64,000 nt of DNA from Kosakonia cowanii JCM 10956 = DSM 18146 (GTDB lineage Bacteria; Pseudomonadota; Gammaproteobacteria; Enterobacterales; Enterobacteriaceae). The notes beneath the pieces were generated by a model, which worked only from the letters and a program-made list of their open reading frames with translations, had not been told where the DNA came from and did no database searches. Made by a program: the position numbers and the translations under genes. Below, piece by piece: positions 8,504 through 18,268 of this stretch (positions are counted from its first letter, which is position 1; every line of letters begins with the position of its first letter). The stretch is from the NCBI RefSeq assembly GCF_001975225.1, contig NZ_CP019445.1, forward strand, positions 3,100,001-3,164,000. The letters are read 5' to 3'.

Positions 8504-9417
8504 TTATCTGCGCTCCTCTTTAAGCAGAGTTTCATCGAGCTTTTTCAGCACTTCGTTCATTCCCCTGCTGACGATCCTGTCTTCACGCATAACGGTCCCA
8601 AGCGTCCGCTGAAGCGGGGGCGTCAGCGGGTATACGCTGAGTCCTTCACACTCTTCAGGGGCTGCTACGGCGATGCGGGGAACGATGCTGTAACCCAGCC
8701 CCGAACGCACCATTCGTTTGATCGCTTCGATACTGCCAAGCTCCATCACCGGGCTGGCAAGCTGGGCTGCGTGCCGGAACCATTCGTCAATCAGCGCGCG
8801 CGTTCCGCTTCCTGATTCAAAAATAATCAGCGGCAGCGATAAGAGATCGTCAGGAGAAAGCGCTTTCATCGATCGCGCGGATAAATCCTCCTCCATGATG
8901 ACCACAAACTCATCCCTGTAGAGCGGATTAACGCTCACGCTTTTGCCTGCGGCTGGCAGTGTGACCAGGCCGATATCGATCCGGTTCTCCTCGACGCCGC
9001 GGACAATCTCTGAGGTGTTGCCGGTGCGCACATTCACTTTCAGCAGCGGATGCGTCTGGCGCAACTGCTGCAATATCGGCGGCAAAAGATGAATGCAGGC
9101 CGTTGCGCCTGTGCCGACGGTGACAGTGCCGGTGATCTCATCGGAATGTAGCGAGACCGCTTCCACCGCGGTGGTTACCGCTGCCACTATTTTCTGGCAG
9201 TGTTCGCAAAGCGTTATGCCAGCCGCAGTGGGCTTGATTCCCCGGCCGGTTCGCTCAATAAGCCGCACCTGCAGCGTCTGCTCCAGCTGTCTTATTTGCA
9301 GGCTGACCGCAGGCTGCGACAGGCCAAGCTCCTCCGCCGCTCTGGAGAAACTGCCCCGGCTGATGACCAGTCTGAAGGTGGCCAGGTGGCCAGGTGGTCG
9401 AGGTTAAGGTTTGTCAT
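8504..9417 (-). pseudogene. LysR-family regulator, frameshifted by an 8-bp tandem duplication
   Basis: The frame ending at 8504 codes for a complete LysR effector domain (254 residues from a GTG at 9268) but lacks the helix-turn-helix. The missing HTH is present upstream in another frame. From the ATG at 9417 the peptide starts M-T-N-L-N-L-D-H-L-A-T. After the duplicated octamer at 9377-9392 the text resumes as F-R-L-V-I-S-R-G-S-F-S-R-A-A-E-E-L-G, then L-S-Q-P-A-V-S-L-Q-I-R-Q-L-E-Q. Removing one octamer restores one 301-residue frame, the usual LysR length. It is divergent from the acetyltransferase at 9516. Either inactivated or phase-variable. Confidence 0.85.
9377..9397. repeat. 8-bp tandem repeat, GGTGGCCA, 2.6 copies
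   Basis: Two full copies of GGTGGCCA (9377-9384, 9385-9392) and a partial third GGTGG (9393-9397). It lies at about codons 8-13 of the LysR gene. The copy number sets the reading frame: one full unit plus the partial unit gives an intact gene, while the present two break it. Confidence 0.9.
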
Positions 9418-9515
9418 GCCAAAGTTTTCCTTATGCTGCTGATAAGCCCGGTGGCCTGTCTGAAATGATCGCCAGGGGATAGTCTCTTTCTCAGACGCAA
9501 TAAGGAGCCGTACTG

Positions 9516-10064
9516 ATGGAAATTATTCAGGCAGAAGAACGACATATCCCTGCTATACAACAAATTTATGCATACCACGTATTACACGGCTGCGCCACGT
9601 TTGAAACCCAACCGCCCGATGAAGCGGAAATGGCATTCCGCCTGAAGAGGTTGCAGGCCTCCGGGCTGCCCTGGTTTGTCGCCGTGGTCGATGGCAATGT
9701 GCGCGGTTACTGCTATCTGGCACGCTACCGCGAAAGGCATGCCTACCGGTTTACCCTCGAAGATTCGGTCTATATCGATGCTAATTGTCAGGGGCAGGGC
9801 ATCGGCAAAAAACTGCTCTCGCATGCGGTGGCATGGGCCGAAGCGAGCGGCTTTCGCCAGCTCGTTGCGGTGGTGGGTAACAGCGAAAACGCGGCTTCAC
9901 TCGCCCTTCATCGCGGGGCAGGCTTCACACTTACCGGCACACTCAGATCGGTAGGATTTAAGCACGGGCGCTGGCTCGATACCGTCATGATGCAACGCAC
10001 CCTCGGGCAGGGGGAGAGCACGCTGCCGGAGATGGCTGAAAGATCCGGGCATTCTGCCTACTGA
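9516..10064 (+). CDS. GNAT acetyltransferase, phosphinothricin/methionine-sulfoximine acetyltransferase type
   Basis: 182 residues. The N-terminal pattern I-x-x-I-Y-A-Y-H-V-L-H-G-x-A-T-F-E, the acetyl-CoA loop C-Q-G-Q-G-I-G-K-K-L-L (motif A), and the ending V-G-F-K-H-G-R-W-L-D-T-V-M-M-Q fit the Pat/YncA (MddA) branch. That branch acetylates the free amino group of small amino-acid analogues such as methionine sulfoximine. It is divergent from the broken LysR gene, which may once have regulated it. About ten C-terminal residues are extra. Confidence 0.82.
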   Translation: MEIIQAEERHIPAIQQIYAYHVLHGCATFETQPPDEAEMAFRLKRLQASGLPWFVAVVDGNVRGYCYLARYRERHAYRFTLEDSVYIDANCQGQGIGKKLLSHAVAWAEASGFRQLVAVVGNSENAASLALHRGAGFTLTGTLRSVGFKHGRWLDTVMMQRTLGQGESTLPEMAERSGHSAY

Positions 10065-10178
10065 TGCAGTCGGCTGGAGATCAGTAGAGGGCGTTGTTGC
10101 TGATATGTTAATTCATTGTGGATGTTTCGTTTTTGGTGATAACGTAGCCACATCATAAAACCCGCATAAGGGGTAACC

Positions 10179-10700
10179 GTGGCACACCAGCAAGCACCTT
10201 ACATTGAAACAGAACGCCTGATTTTAAAGCAGTTTACCCTCGATGATTTTCCGGCGCTCCAGGCGTGCTGGTCCACCCCGGAAATGGCAAAAATAAGCGG
10301 TGGCGAGATCCCGACGGCAGAGATGGTCTGGGCTCGCTTGTTACGTTATATCGGGCACTGGCAGGCGTTAGGGTATGGCTACTGGGCCGTGTTTGAAAAA
10401 GCAACGAACCAGTATGCCGGTGCGTTTGGCTTTCAGGATGCGCATCGCGACACCACGCCGAAGCTGGCATACCCGGAAGCGGGATGGACACTGATCCACG
10501 AAGTGCGTGGTAAAGGCTATGCCTCTGAAGCGCTAGCCGCAATTTTACGATGGGCAGATGAGACATTCGCTTCGCCTGTCTGCTGCATTATTGCTGAAGA
10601 GAATAAACGCTCGAATTATTTAGCCGAGCGTTTTGGCTTCGAGTTTCAACATTATGTCAGTTATCGCGGTAAGCAGGTACGGCTGCTTGTACGCAAGTAA
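10179..10700 (+). CDS. GNAT acetyltransferase (RimJ/RimL-like)
   Basis: 173 residues. It starts with I-E-T-E-R-L-I-L-K-Q-F-T, the usual opening of RimJ/RimL-type GNATs, and carries the acetyl-CoA loop V-R-G-K-G-Y-A-S-E-A. The ending keeps N-x-x-S-x-x-L-A-E-R-F-G-F. Target unknown: an N-terminal amine or a small molecule are the usual choices. A single gene, 114 bp after the preceding acetyltransferase, so not clearly in one operon with it. Confidence 0.78.
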   Translation: MAHQQAPYIETERLILKQFTLDDFPALQACWSTPEMAKISGGEIPTAEMVWARLLRYIGHWQALGYGYWAVFEKATNQYAGAFGFQDAHRDTTPKLAYPEAGWTLIHEVRGKGYASEALAAILRWADETFASPVCCIIAEENKRSNYLAERFGFEFQHYVSYRGKQVRLLVRK

Positions 10701-10824
10701 ATTCTTAAAGCGCATTTATAAAACGTGATCGACATAACGCTTTTTCCTCAAAAAATAGTTTGTCCAATTAAATGTGCTTCGAAATGAAATAGTGGTGCCG
10801 GGTGAGTTAAAGCATTTCAATGAA

Positions 10825-12768
10825 ATGTCGATATTAGATCGAATAACAACCCCAATGAGTGCCGCTAATATGACATGGAAAAATACCCAGGGCCGAATAG
10901 GCCTGTTACTTATAAGCTTTTTCGTTATCTTATTGATCGTTACCTATATTGTTATCAAGCTATTCGTTTCTCCGCAGATTATTGAAACCGAAACCAAAAA
11001 TATTCAGGCGACGGTTGAATTACAAAGTAATGCTATTAAAGAGCAGATGAACCGGGTTAAGGCTCAGCAGCGCTCAATTACTGAACTGGTTGTCGGTCTG
11101 CAAAGCGAGCAAATCGACACGCTATTACCGCATCTGGTTAACCAGTATGGGGATCTCAACGTATTCGGCGGTGGGATTTGGCCTCTGCCTGGTCAGCGCG
11201 ATCCGGCGCGGGACAAATTTAGTACTTTCTATGCCCGCGACAGCGGCGGCAATCTGCAAGTCAACACCGTATGGAACCAGCCTGAATCGGCTAAATACTG
11301 GGAGCAGCCCTGGTATAAAGACGGTATGAATGCGCCAAAAGGCGAGTGTGCGTGGGCGAAAGCCTACCAGGATGCAGCCAGCCCACAGCCCCGCACTAAC
11401 TGTGCCATGGCGATCTGGAAAGATGGCAAAGTCTGGGGCGTGGCGACCATAGACGTGACGCTGGGCTTCTTTAACCAACTGGCTGTCGACATGGGCAAAG
11501 CGGTCAATGGCAGCGTGCTGATTGTTGAAGCGGACGGCAAAATCGTCGGCAATGGCTCTTCCGTACAGGATAAACCCGCGCTCTCAAATGTCCGCGATCT
11601 CGGTATTCAGGCGGCATCGCCGTTAATGAGCCTGTTAGGGCAGGGTAAAACAACGGAAGTGCGTGGAAGTTATGACGGTGAAGACGGCGCGCATTCGCTG
11701 TTCGTTCTGCCTATTAGCGGCAGCCCGTGGTTTATGGCGGTGGATATTCCGAGCAGCCAGCTGGTGAGTATTTCTGACGCCATTATGACCAAGCTCACCA
11801 TCGTACAGGCGATTATTGGACTTCTTATCGTCGTTATCATGATGATTATTGTGCGCAATATTTTCCACAATGTGACGTTGCTCAACCGTAATATTGAAGC
11901 GCTCTCCAGCGGCGGCGCGGATTTAACGCAGCGTCTTGCGCAAAGTAAGAGCCCGGAATTTAATGCGATTATTAACAACTTCAATAAGTTTATTTCATTC
12001 CTTAATGAGCTGATGCAGCAGGTCGGGAGCAGCACGCTGGCGATCTCGTCCGCTTCACGCCAGATTGCCAGCGGTAACCTCAACCTCTCTTCGCGCACCG
12101 AAGATCAATCGGCCTCGATCGTGGAAACGGCAGCGTCAATGGAAGAGCTGACCAGCACCGTGCGCCTTAACGCAGAGAATGCGTTGCAGGCCAACAAGCT
12201 GGCGGAAGAGGTTTCGGCGGCGGCAAAACAGGGGGCCAGCGTGGTCAACAAAGTTGTCTCCACGATGAATAGCATCAATGACTCCTCCGCTAAAGTGGTG
12301 GACATCATTAGTGTGATTGATGGCATCGCCTTCCAGACCAACATCCTGGCGCTTAACGCCGCTGTAGAGGCAGCAAGGGCGGGCGAACATGGCCGTGGGT
12401 TCGCGGTGGTGGCCGGTGAAGTTCGCTCCCTGGCACAGCGCAGTGCCCGCTCGGCTCAGGAGATCAAAAAACTGATTGAAGAGTCAGTGAGCAGCATTGA
12501 GCAGGGCAGCGGGCAGGTTCGTCTGGCGGGGGCAACAATGGATGGCCTGATGGAGAAAGTGGAAGGCGTGGGCGTGCTGATCTCTGAAATCAGCTCTTCC
12601 AGCGATGAACAGAGTCGCGGGATTGCCCAGATCAATATCGCCATCAACCAGCTCGATAGCGCCACGCAGCAGAATGCGGCGCTGGTGGAAGAGGTGGCGG
12701 CCGCCGCGCAATCGATGGAAGAACAAACCGTCCAGCTCGAAAACGTGGTTGGCAGCTTTAAGCTCTGA
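10825..12768 (+). CDS. Methyl-accepting chemotaxis protein with Cache sensor
   Basis: About 647 residues from the ATG at 10825; in-frame alternatives are GTG 10774 and ATG 10855, and none has a strong ribosome site. One membrane segment near residues 25-45 is followed by a periplasmic double-Cache-like domain (about 50-320, with F-G-G-G-I-W-P and Y-W-E-Q-P-W-Y). Then come the second membrane segment, a HAMP-like linker, and the signalling hairpin [23 protein letters not shown]. No C-terminal NWETF-type receptor-tethering pentapeptide. It signals ligand binding to CheA/CheW. A strong terminator follows. Confidence 0.88.
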   Translation: MSILDRITTPMSAANMTWKNTQGRIGLLLISFFVILLIVTYIVIKLFVSPQIIETETKNIQATVELQSNAIKEQMNRVKAQQRSITELVVGLQSEQIDTLLPHLVNQYGDLNVFGGGIWPLPGQRDPARDKFSTFYARDSGGNLQVNTVWNQPESAKYWEQPWYKDGMNAPKGECAWAKAYQDAASPQPRTNCAMAIWKDGKVWGVATIDVTLGFFNQLAVDMGKAVNGSVLIVEADGKIVGNGSSVQDKPALSNVRDLGIQAASPLMSLLGQGKTTEVRGSYDGEDGAHSLFVLPISGSPWFMAVDIPSSQLVSISDAIMTKLTIVQAIIGLLIVVIMMIIVRNIFHNVTLLNRNIEALSSGGADLTQRLAQSKSPEFNAIINNFNKFISFLNELMQQVGSSTLAISSASRQIASGNLNLSSRTEDQSASIVETAASMEELTSTVRLNAENALQANKLAEEVSAAAKQGASVVNKVVSTMNSINDSSAKVVDIISVIDGIAFQTNILALNAAVEAARAGEHGRGFAVVAGEVRSLAQRSARSAQEIKKLIEESVSSIEQGSGQVRLAGATMDGLMEKVEGVGVLISEISSSSDEQSRGIAQINIAINQLDSATQQNAALVEEVAAAAQSMEEQTVQLENVVGSFKL

Positions 12769-12773
12769 TCGAC

Positions 12774-12805
12774 AAAAAAGCCGGCCCTGCGGGGGCGGCT
12801 TTTTT
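12774..12805 (+). terminator. Rho-independent terminator after the Cache chemoreceptor
   Basis: AAAAAAGCCG near-palindromic with CGGCTTTTTT, joined by a GC-rich stem and TGC loop and ending in a T run. It begins six bases after the chemoreceptor stop codon. Confidence 0.9.
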
Positions 12806-12806
12806 C

Positions 12807-13103
12807 TCTTGCGTCTGTCATTTCAATGCCTGCATCGCATTACCTTGGTTGCAAATATCCCTTCGCGCTGCTGTTTTTACTGAACGGTTAATCGCCGCAG
12901 CTGTGGTAATTATCTTTCAGTTTTGCAGATAATGACTAACGACGGTTCTGTACCCGAAGCGGCCTTTAATAATCCTTAGATTTATAGCTTTTTTGTAAAA
13001 ACACTATGTATCGCTCCTTTAAAGGACTATTCAAGCCAATTTTTGATGAATGGTAGAGTAGGGGCGCTGCAAATTCTAAAACTCCACTAATCTGTTCATC
13101 TTA
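12807..13103. other. Intergenic gap left of the SIR2 gene
   Basis: About 300 bases with no convincing ORF. Base composition turns AT-rich from about 12960. At 12946-12966 there is a short stretch (TTCTGTACCCGAAGCGGCC...) matching one end of the dispersed elements described at 31549-33010, lying at the composition change. Confidence 0.5.
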
Positions 13104-15431
13104 TTATTGATTTTTGTATAAGTTTTTTGCTCTCCCCTCATAGAAATCAATTAACTCTCTAACATCTTCTTTATGTGGCAGGAGTTCGATTATGGATGAG
13201 TTTTTAAGATGGTTTATTGCATGTTTTACCGCGCTGTCTTTTTTATCCATCATTTTATCTATGTGTCGAGAGTTATTATCATAATTTCTAATTGACTCTA
13301 GGCCGCTTTCAAAGAAACTTAAAGCATATTTTTTCTCGTTGCTTATAAAAAGTGCCCTTGCAGACAGTTGAGCCAATACCAATGTGGCGCTGTAATAAGT
13401 TTGGCTTTTATTTTCAGCACTATCTAATCGCACTTTACTTGCATAGCTCATTCCGCTTATAAGATCTTCGATTGTTTGCGCAGATATAAGCTCGGATTTC
13501 GCTCTTTGTAACCAGTAATGCATATCACCATGGTAAGTTGATGCTATTTCTTTATATATGTCTCTTATGAAATTATGGATGTTTTTTCCATTCCCCAGTT
13601 CGTTTAGTTTGTCAAAGCTTATAAGGTTACGAGATGCCGCCATGAAGCCTTTAGATGCTAAAGATATTATTAAGTTAGAGACCGTTTTATAAGCATTAGG
13701 TTCTTTAACTATGTAGTCACTGATGACTTTTAAAAGCCAAGATGGAGAGTTACATATAATAACATCATTCATTGCCGTATTGCTTGACTCTAACTCAAAA
13801 AGCCTGTCATTTTTAGAAACGAATTCTTCAATATTAAAATATTCTTTGTGGCTTCTGATGTGATTAATGGAAGCTTTGTTAAAGGCGGCAATTAATATTA
13901 AGAGGAAAATTGAGTCATCTTCGAACTTTTTATTGAAGAAGTTTACTCCTGTAAGCCTGTTTTTATATTCCGCATAGTATCTATATGCAAAATTTAGAAG
14001 TGTTTCAGGCATTTTATATAATGGTAAGCCATCGAGGGAAAGAGTGGCATTTAGATACTTTTCTTCTGTGCTATCAAACTGATTTTTGAGCTGTATTTCG
14101 GTGTGCGCTATTTTTTTATCTTTCAATTTAAATCTATATAATTCCACATCACCAAAACTAGAGCATAATACAATTTTATTCGTTGGATGGATTTTTGAAC
14201 TCAAAACTTCATCAATACTTTGCGCGTTAAGGAAGTTAGAATCAAAGAAAAAGATATGGTTTTCAAATTTCGATAATGAGGTTTTAATTGATGGATCAAA
14301 TGTATCTGCCGATGCATAGTAAGATGAACCATACTCCTTTTTTGCATCAATGATTTGAAACAATAGTATTGACTTCCCGCTAAAACGTCGCCCAGTAATA
14401 AGTATGCAATCATCATTTCTCAATGCCTTAATTGCTTGATCACAAGCGCTGCGTTGAGAAAAGCTTGTCGAGTTCCGTAATATTCTCACATTATCTTTTA
14501 TTTGAGCAACCGGCCCACCATTAGCAATTAATTCAATTGCATCCTCTTTTTCAAGTTTCGAATCATCAAATTCAAAGCTTCTTGTGGGAGTCTGTCTGTT
14601 TACATTTCGCAGTGAATTATTTAACCATCTGTATATTTCATCAAACGTATCAAAAAGAATGACTTTATCAATCCCATACTCAGAAAGAGCAATTTTATCT
14701 TTTAAATTTAGAGTGCCTTTCTTCAAAAAAATTGATTTCTTAAATGGCGTGTTTCTTGATAAGTGCATTAAATCAAGCTCAGCATCAAGGCTACACCCTA
14801 TAAAAATAAATGCCGAGTTTATAGCCTCATCTGCTAAAAAAGATAGCATTGATTTGTTTTCCTCTATGCTATGGGCATACTCCCGCCAAGTGAAAATAAG
14901 ATTCTGTTGCTCGTATTTTATATACTCTGTGATATCACCGTGAATTTTAAACAAACACTTGTTAGCCGATATATACTCCCTTTGACAAGTTCTGTTAGGG
15001 TGTAGAAGTTTATACCTTCTGGTGCTGTTTTCTATGGCATCATCGATATTAAATGTAAATATATGAGGCCAGTCTAATTTCAAGAGATTTATTTTTTCAC
15101 GATCTAATAAATTACATTCAGAGAAAATATTCCCTAGTAATGTTTTCGCTTTTCGTTTTGGAATAAAATCATCAGATCCTAGAAGCCAAAATGCATCTTT
15201 AAGTTGAGTGATGCTATTTATTTCATCAATATCTGAAGTTGTTAATCCTTCTTTTTCGGTGGCAACATTTTTTATGAGTTCTGTTAGTTTAGAAGCATCA
15301 GGAACTTTACCATTTTTAGCTCTAACATCTTTAGTGAATCCACTACCAAAAAAAGGTATTAATTGTGAGGCTTTGAATAAAGCCGCTATTTCTAAAGCTA
15401 GGTTTGGTTGAGTATAATGTTGTACTTGCAT
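13104..15431 (-). CDS. SIR2-domain / P-loop (STAND-like) protein, candidate anti-phage NADase
   Basis: 775 residues; ATG at 15431 after GAGGTTAAG. Residues 1-275 read as a SIR2-like domain: G29-S-G31-F-T33 (NAD loop), T126-x-N128-x-D130, catalytic-type K-I-H164-G-D, and I-G211-C-S213. A P-loop follows, G346-R-R-F-S-G-K352-S353, with a Walker-B-like strand H-I-F-F-F-D near 390. The C-terminal half (about 450-775) is helical and repeat-like, suitable as a sensor. This order (SIR2 effector, NTPase, helical sensor) is that of SIR2-STAND defence proteins such as Avs5, where NAD depletion follows recognition of a phage product. The gene is AT-rich, isolated and without partner genes, which suggests horizontal acquisition. 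Function is inferred. Confidence 0.8.
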   Translation of the reverse strand: MQVQHYTQPNLALEIAALFKASQLIPFFGSGFTKDVRAKNGKVPDASKLTELIKNVATEKEGLTTSDIDEINSITQLKDAFWLLGSDDFIPKRKAKTLLGNIFSECNLLDREKINLLKLDWPHIFTFNIDDAIENSTRRYKLLHPNRTCQREYISANKCLFKIHGDITEYIKYEQQNLIFTWREYAHSIEENKSMLSFLADEAINSAFIFIGCSLDAELDLMHLSRNTPFKKSIFLKKGTLNLKDKIALSEYGIDKVILFDTFDEIYRWLNNSLRNVNRQTPTRSFEFDDSKLEKEDAIELIANGGPVAQIKDNVRILRNSTSFSQRSACDQAIKALRNDDCILITGRRFSGKSILLFQIIDAKKEYGSSYYASADTFDPSIKTSLSKFENHIFFFDSNFLNAQSIDEVLSSKIHPTNKIVLCSSFGDVELYRFKLKDKKIAHTEIQLKNQFDSTEEKYLNATLSLDGLPLYKMPETLLNFAYRYYAEYKNRLTGVNFFNKKFEDDSIFLLILIAAFNKASINHIRSHKEYFNIEEFVSKNDRLFELESSNTAMNDVIICNSPSWLLKVISDYIVKEPNAYKTVSNLIISLASKGFMAASRNLISFDKLNELGNGKNIHNFIRDIYKEIASTYHGDMHYWLQRAKSELISAQTIEDLISGMSYASKVRLDSAENKSQTYYSATLVLAQLSARALFISNEKKYALSFFESGLESIRNYDNNSRHIDKMMDKKDSAVKHAINHLKNSSIIELLPHKEDVRELIDFYEGRAKNLYKNQ

Positions 15432-15789
15432 CTTAACCTCATGTGTGTTTACGTACGCTCATCTACTTAATACTACATTAAGATAATTCTATACAGATAT
15501 ATAGTTTGTATATGTGATGTTTATACATCGAAAATCGTATAATTTTATATAATGTGATAAATAACAGATTTGATAATAAAAAATTTAGGTTAAATCACTT
15601 AGTCTAAGTTGAAAATTCTAGGACGATGTTATTTGGCAATTTTTGTTCCATCTTATAATGGTCCAGACAGACTTAAGTGATGTGTCCGCTTCTCGCTCAA
15701 AGCCTCCCCGATTCCCCTTCATCCTGCATAACTTCACCCTTGATTTAAAATCCTTTTATTAATCTCCTCCCACGAACAGCAAAAAGCCT
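15432..15789. other. AT-rich upstream region of the SIR2 gene
   Basis: About 350 bases with no ORF of note. AT-rich up to about 15660 (for example 15540-15600), then GC rises to the neighbouring level. At 15681-15703 is TGTGTCCGCTTCTCGCTCAAA, matching 16 of 16 core bases of the element at 32199. The composition boundary and the repeat coincide, as on the left side. Confidence 0.55.
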
Positions 15790-15810
15790 ATGCGTTATCG
15801 CTTGACCAAA

Positions 15811-15828
15811 GTAGAACGATCGTTCTAC
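15811..15828. promoter_or_regulatory. Perfect 18-bp palindrome, TetR operator
   Basis: GTAGAACGATCGTTCTAC reads the same on both strands. It overlaps the promoter region of the TetR gene that follows (a TTGACC hexamer at 15802 just before it). The position indicates self-repression. Confidence 0.75.
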
Positions 15829-15837
15829 CATCAGCCC

Positions 15838-16404
15838 ATGAACAAAAACATGACCAACACACGCGAGAAAATTCTCGCAACCGCTGAAGAGCTTATCTAT
15901 CAGAACGGTATTCATGCCACCGGGATGGAGCTTCTGGTGAAGACGTCCGGCGTGGCGCGCAAAAGTATCTATCACCATTTCACCAACAAGGATGAGGTGG
16001 CTGCCGCGGCGCTCAATGCGCGTGATGTGCGCTGGATGGAGTGGTTCAGGCGTGAGTGCGATAAAGCGGAGACGCCGCGCGAGCGCATTCTGAATATCTT
16101 TACCGTGCTTAAAAGCTGGTTCGAGTCGGAAGGCTATCGCGGCTGCGCGTTTATCAATACGGCGGGTGAAGTAGGGGATGCGGACGCTCCGGTTCGTCAA
16201 ATCGCCAGGCTGCACAAACAGAAACTGCTCGACTACCTGGTTGAACTTACCGGGCAGTTAAATGCGCAGCAGCCATTACCGCTGGCGAGGCAGTTACTGA
16301 TACTGATTGAAGGTGCCATCACCATGTCGCGCGTGATGGGCGATTACCGCGCCGCCGATGAGGCAAAAGATGTCGCTCAGCTATTACTGAAGCAGATCCC
16401 GTAA
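15838..16404 (+). CDS. TetR-family regulator
   Basis: 188 residues from the ATG at 15838; another in-frame ATG at 15850 fits the family start M-T-N-T-R-E-K-I-L-A-T-A equally well. The frame is open further upstream, but that would translate the operator, so it is rejected. HTH: T-G-M-E-L-L-V-K-T-S-G-V-A-R-K-S-I-Y-H-H-F-T-N-K-D-E. The C-terminal part resembles the branch with Y-R-G-C-A-F-I-N-T-A-G-E. It is followed after 60 bp by the DUF1348 gene on the same strand, its likely target along with itself. Confidence 0.82.
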   Translation: MNKNMTNTREKILATAEELIYQNGIHATGMELLVKTSGVARKSIYHHFTNKDEVAAAALNARDVRWMEWFRRECDKAETPRERILNIFTVLKSWFESEGYRGCAFINTAGEVGDADAPVRQIARLHKQKLLDYLVELTGQLNAQQPLPLARQLLILIEGAITMSRVMGDYRAADEAKDVAQLLLKQIP

Positions 16405-16464
16405 CCGGGATCGTGGTTCCAAAAATGAAACACTCACCTGTCCACTTATGCTGGAGGCACCACC

Positions 16465-16941
16465 ATGTCCGATTCACATATCCGTCCGCCACTGCCACCG
16501 TTCACCCGCGAGTCAGCGCTTGAAAAAGTCAGGCTTGCTGAAGATGGCTGGAACAGCCGCGACGCCGAAAAAGTGTCGCTTGCTTACTCTCTGGATACCA
16601 AATGGCGCAACCGGGCGGAGTTTGCCAATAATCGTGAAGAGGCGAGAGCGTTTCTTGAGCGTAAGTGGAAAAAAGAGCTGGAGTACCGACTGATCAAGGA
16701 ACTGTGGGCATTTGACGGTGACCGTATCGCTGTCCGCTACGCCTATGAGTGGCGCGATGACTCTGGGAACTGGTTCCGTTCTTACGGCAATGAAAACTGG
16801 GAGTTTGGCGAAGATGGGCTGATGCACCATCGCTACGCCTGTATCAATGATATGCCGATCAAAGAGAGCGAGCGCAAGTTCCACTGGCCGCTGGGGCGTC
16901 GTCCGGACGATCATCCGGGATTATCCGCGCTGGGGCTGTAA
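16465..16941 (+). CDS. DUF1348 / NTF2-like protein
   Basis: 158 residues. [20 protein letters not shown] and the close [14 protein letters not shown] are signatures of the DUF1348 family, a conserved branch of the NTF2-like cone fold. No signal peptide, so cytoplasmic. Members are widespread next to TetR genes; the reaction, if any, is unknown. GGAGG precedes the ATG. Probably induced through the TetR protein upstream. Confidence 0.85.
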   Translation: MSDSHIRPPLPPFTRESALEKVRLAEDGWNSRDAEKVSLAYSLDTKWRNRAEFANNREEARAFLERKWKKELEYRLIKELWAFDGDRIAVRYAYEWRDDSGNWFRSYGNENWEFGEDGLMHHRYACINDMPIKESERKFHWPLGRRPDDHPGLSALGL

Positions 16942-17007
16942 GTGTCCGGGCATCCCTTACCGGATGCCCGTCCGTTATCGGCTGGCAGAAGTCGCAGGCC
17001 TGGAGGG

Positions 17008-17478
17008 TCAGAAAGGTTTGGTAGGAAGATACTTGCCATCCAGCGTGATCACGGCGCGATGGCCGCCATCCGGATCGTCGACTTTTTTGATGTCCAGTTT
17101 GAAGTTGATCGCGCTGATCACGCCATCGCCGAATTTCTCATGAACCAGCGCCTTCAGGGTCGGCCCGTAGACCGACATCATTTCATAGAAACGGTAGAGA
17201 GTCGGATCGCCGGGCACTTCGCCCCCAAAGCTTCCGCGAACCGGCACCGTTTGTAGTAGCGCAATTTCATCAGCATTCAGATCGAGCTTCTCGCCCACGA
17301 CGCGCGCGGCACTCTGCGGAAGAGGGTGCTGGCCGAGCAACGCGGCAACAACGAAGGCTTCGGAGAGCCCTGTGCCGTCAACGATCTCCGCATAGGAGAG
17401 GTTTTTGCGTGCCTTCGCCAGAATGATGGTTTCAGTAAGCACCTGGCGGGCGCTCTGGGTAACTTGAGTCTGGATCAT
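17008..17478 (-). CDS. cynS: Cyanate hydratase (cyanase)
   Basis: 156 residues, the length of E. coli CynS. It starts [11 protein letters not shown] and has the helical N-terminal domain ([14 protein letters not shown]). The C-terminal catalytic region holds the R-F-Y-E-M-M arginine, [12 protein letters not shown] and G-D-G-V-I-S-A-I. It converts cyanate plus bicarbonate to carbamate, giving ammonia and CO2. It lies 27 bp after cynT in one operon, the order cynT-cynS as in E. coli. No cynX transporter gene follows here. Confidence 0.96.
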   Translation of the reverse strand: MIQTQVTQSARQVLTETIILAKARKNLSYAEIVDGTGLSEAFVVAALLGQHPLPQSAARVVGEKLDLNADEIALLQTVPVRGSFGGEVPGDPTLYRFYEMMSVYGPTLKALVHEKFGDGVISAINFKLDIKKVDDPDGGHRAVITLDGKYLPTKPF

Positions 17479-17505
17479 TATTTTATCTCCGGGTTGATAG
17501 GGGGT

Positions 17506-18159
17506 TCAGGCAACAAGCCTGGTACGTTGGGAAACAGCATGAACATCCGGGTTCTCCGCAAGGGAGACGAATTCCCGGCCATTGAAGGCGTCAATGCGTC
17601 CGCTGCCGATGTCATATACCCAGCCATGCAGCGTGACGCGGCCCTCTTCAAGCGCGAGGCGAACAGAGGGGTGCGTCTGAATATTGGCAAGCTGCGCAAT
17701 CACATTTTCACGCACCATCGCCGCGACTTTCGTCGGCCGATCCTCATGCTGTCTCGACTCATTCACGACCTTCGCTGAATCAGCGTATCGCAGCCAGCTG
17801 GCCACGGCAGGCATATGATCCAGACACTGACAGGTGGCAATTGCCGTCATTGCGCCGCAGTCGGAGTGACCACAGATCACAATATCGGCGACCCTGAGGG
17901 CGGAAACGGCGTACTCCACGGAGGCGGTAACACCGCCCGGTTCCGGGCCATACGACGGGACAATATTTCCGGCGTTGCGGATCACGAACAGATCCCCTGG
18001 CTCACGCTGAGTAACCAGCTCCGGCACCAGCCGGCTGTCGGAGCAGGAAATAAACAGCGCCTTCGGGCTCTGCTGGGTGGCGAGATCCCGAAACAGCGTG
18101 CTCCTCTCGGGAAACGCCTGCTTCTGGAACTTCAAGAAACCGTCAATGATCGCTTTCAT
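17506..18159 (-). CDS. cynT: Beta-class carbonic anhydrase of the cyn operon
   Basis: 217 residues. Zinc ligands of the beta class are present: C39-S-D41-S-R, and H98-S-D-C101. It keeps bicarbonate available for cyanase by rehydrating the CO2 released. It is first gene of the cynTS operon, divergent from cynR. The assignment is strengthened by the adjacent cyanase gene and by CynR. Confidence 0.94.
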   Translation of the reverse strand: MKAIIDGFLKFQKQAFPERSTLFRDLATQQSPKALFISCSDSRLVPELVTQREPGDLFVIRNAGNIVPSYGPEPGGVTASVEYAVSALRVADIVICGHSDCGAMTAIATCQCLDHMPAVASWLRYADSAKVVNESRQHEDRPTKVAAMVRENVIAQLANIQTHPSVRLALEEGRVTLHGWVYDIGSGRIDAFNGREFVSLAENPDVHAVSQRTRLVA

Positions 18160-18224
18160 CGTGCTTTCTCACTGTCGTTGGGTGTTGAGCAGAGAGTAAG
18201 CCGTGCGTTGTATAAGGTAAAAGT

Positions 18225-18258
18225 CTCATTTATTATGAGGTTTATTAGATAATCTAAT
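18225..18258. promoter_or_regulatory. LysR-type sites between cynT and cynR
   Basis: Two inverted repeats: CTCAT-N5-ATGAG at 18225-18239, which also fits T-N11-A, and ATTAGAT-A-ATCTAAT at 18244-18258, ending ten bases before the cynR start. They are candidate recognition sites for CynR, one for cynTS activation and one for autoregulation. Confidence 0.65.
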
Positions 18259-18268
18259 GGAGGGGATT

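Noticed and set aside
15790..15837. Upstream start for the TetR gene
   Set aside because: Would translate through the 18-bp operator and lacks family similarity before the ATG at 15838.
17326..17778. Plus-strand frame across cynS/cynT
   Set aside because: Opposite two genes with complete catalytic motifs; shadow.
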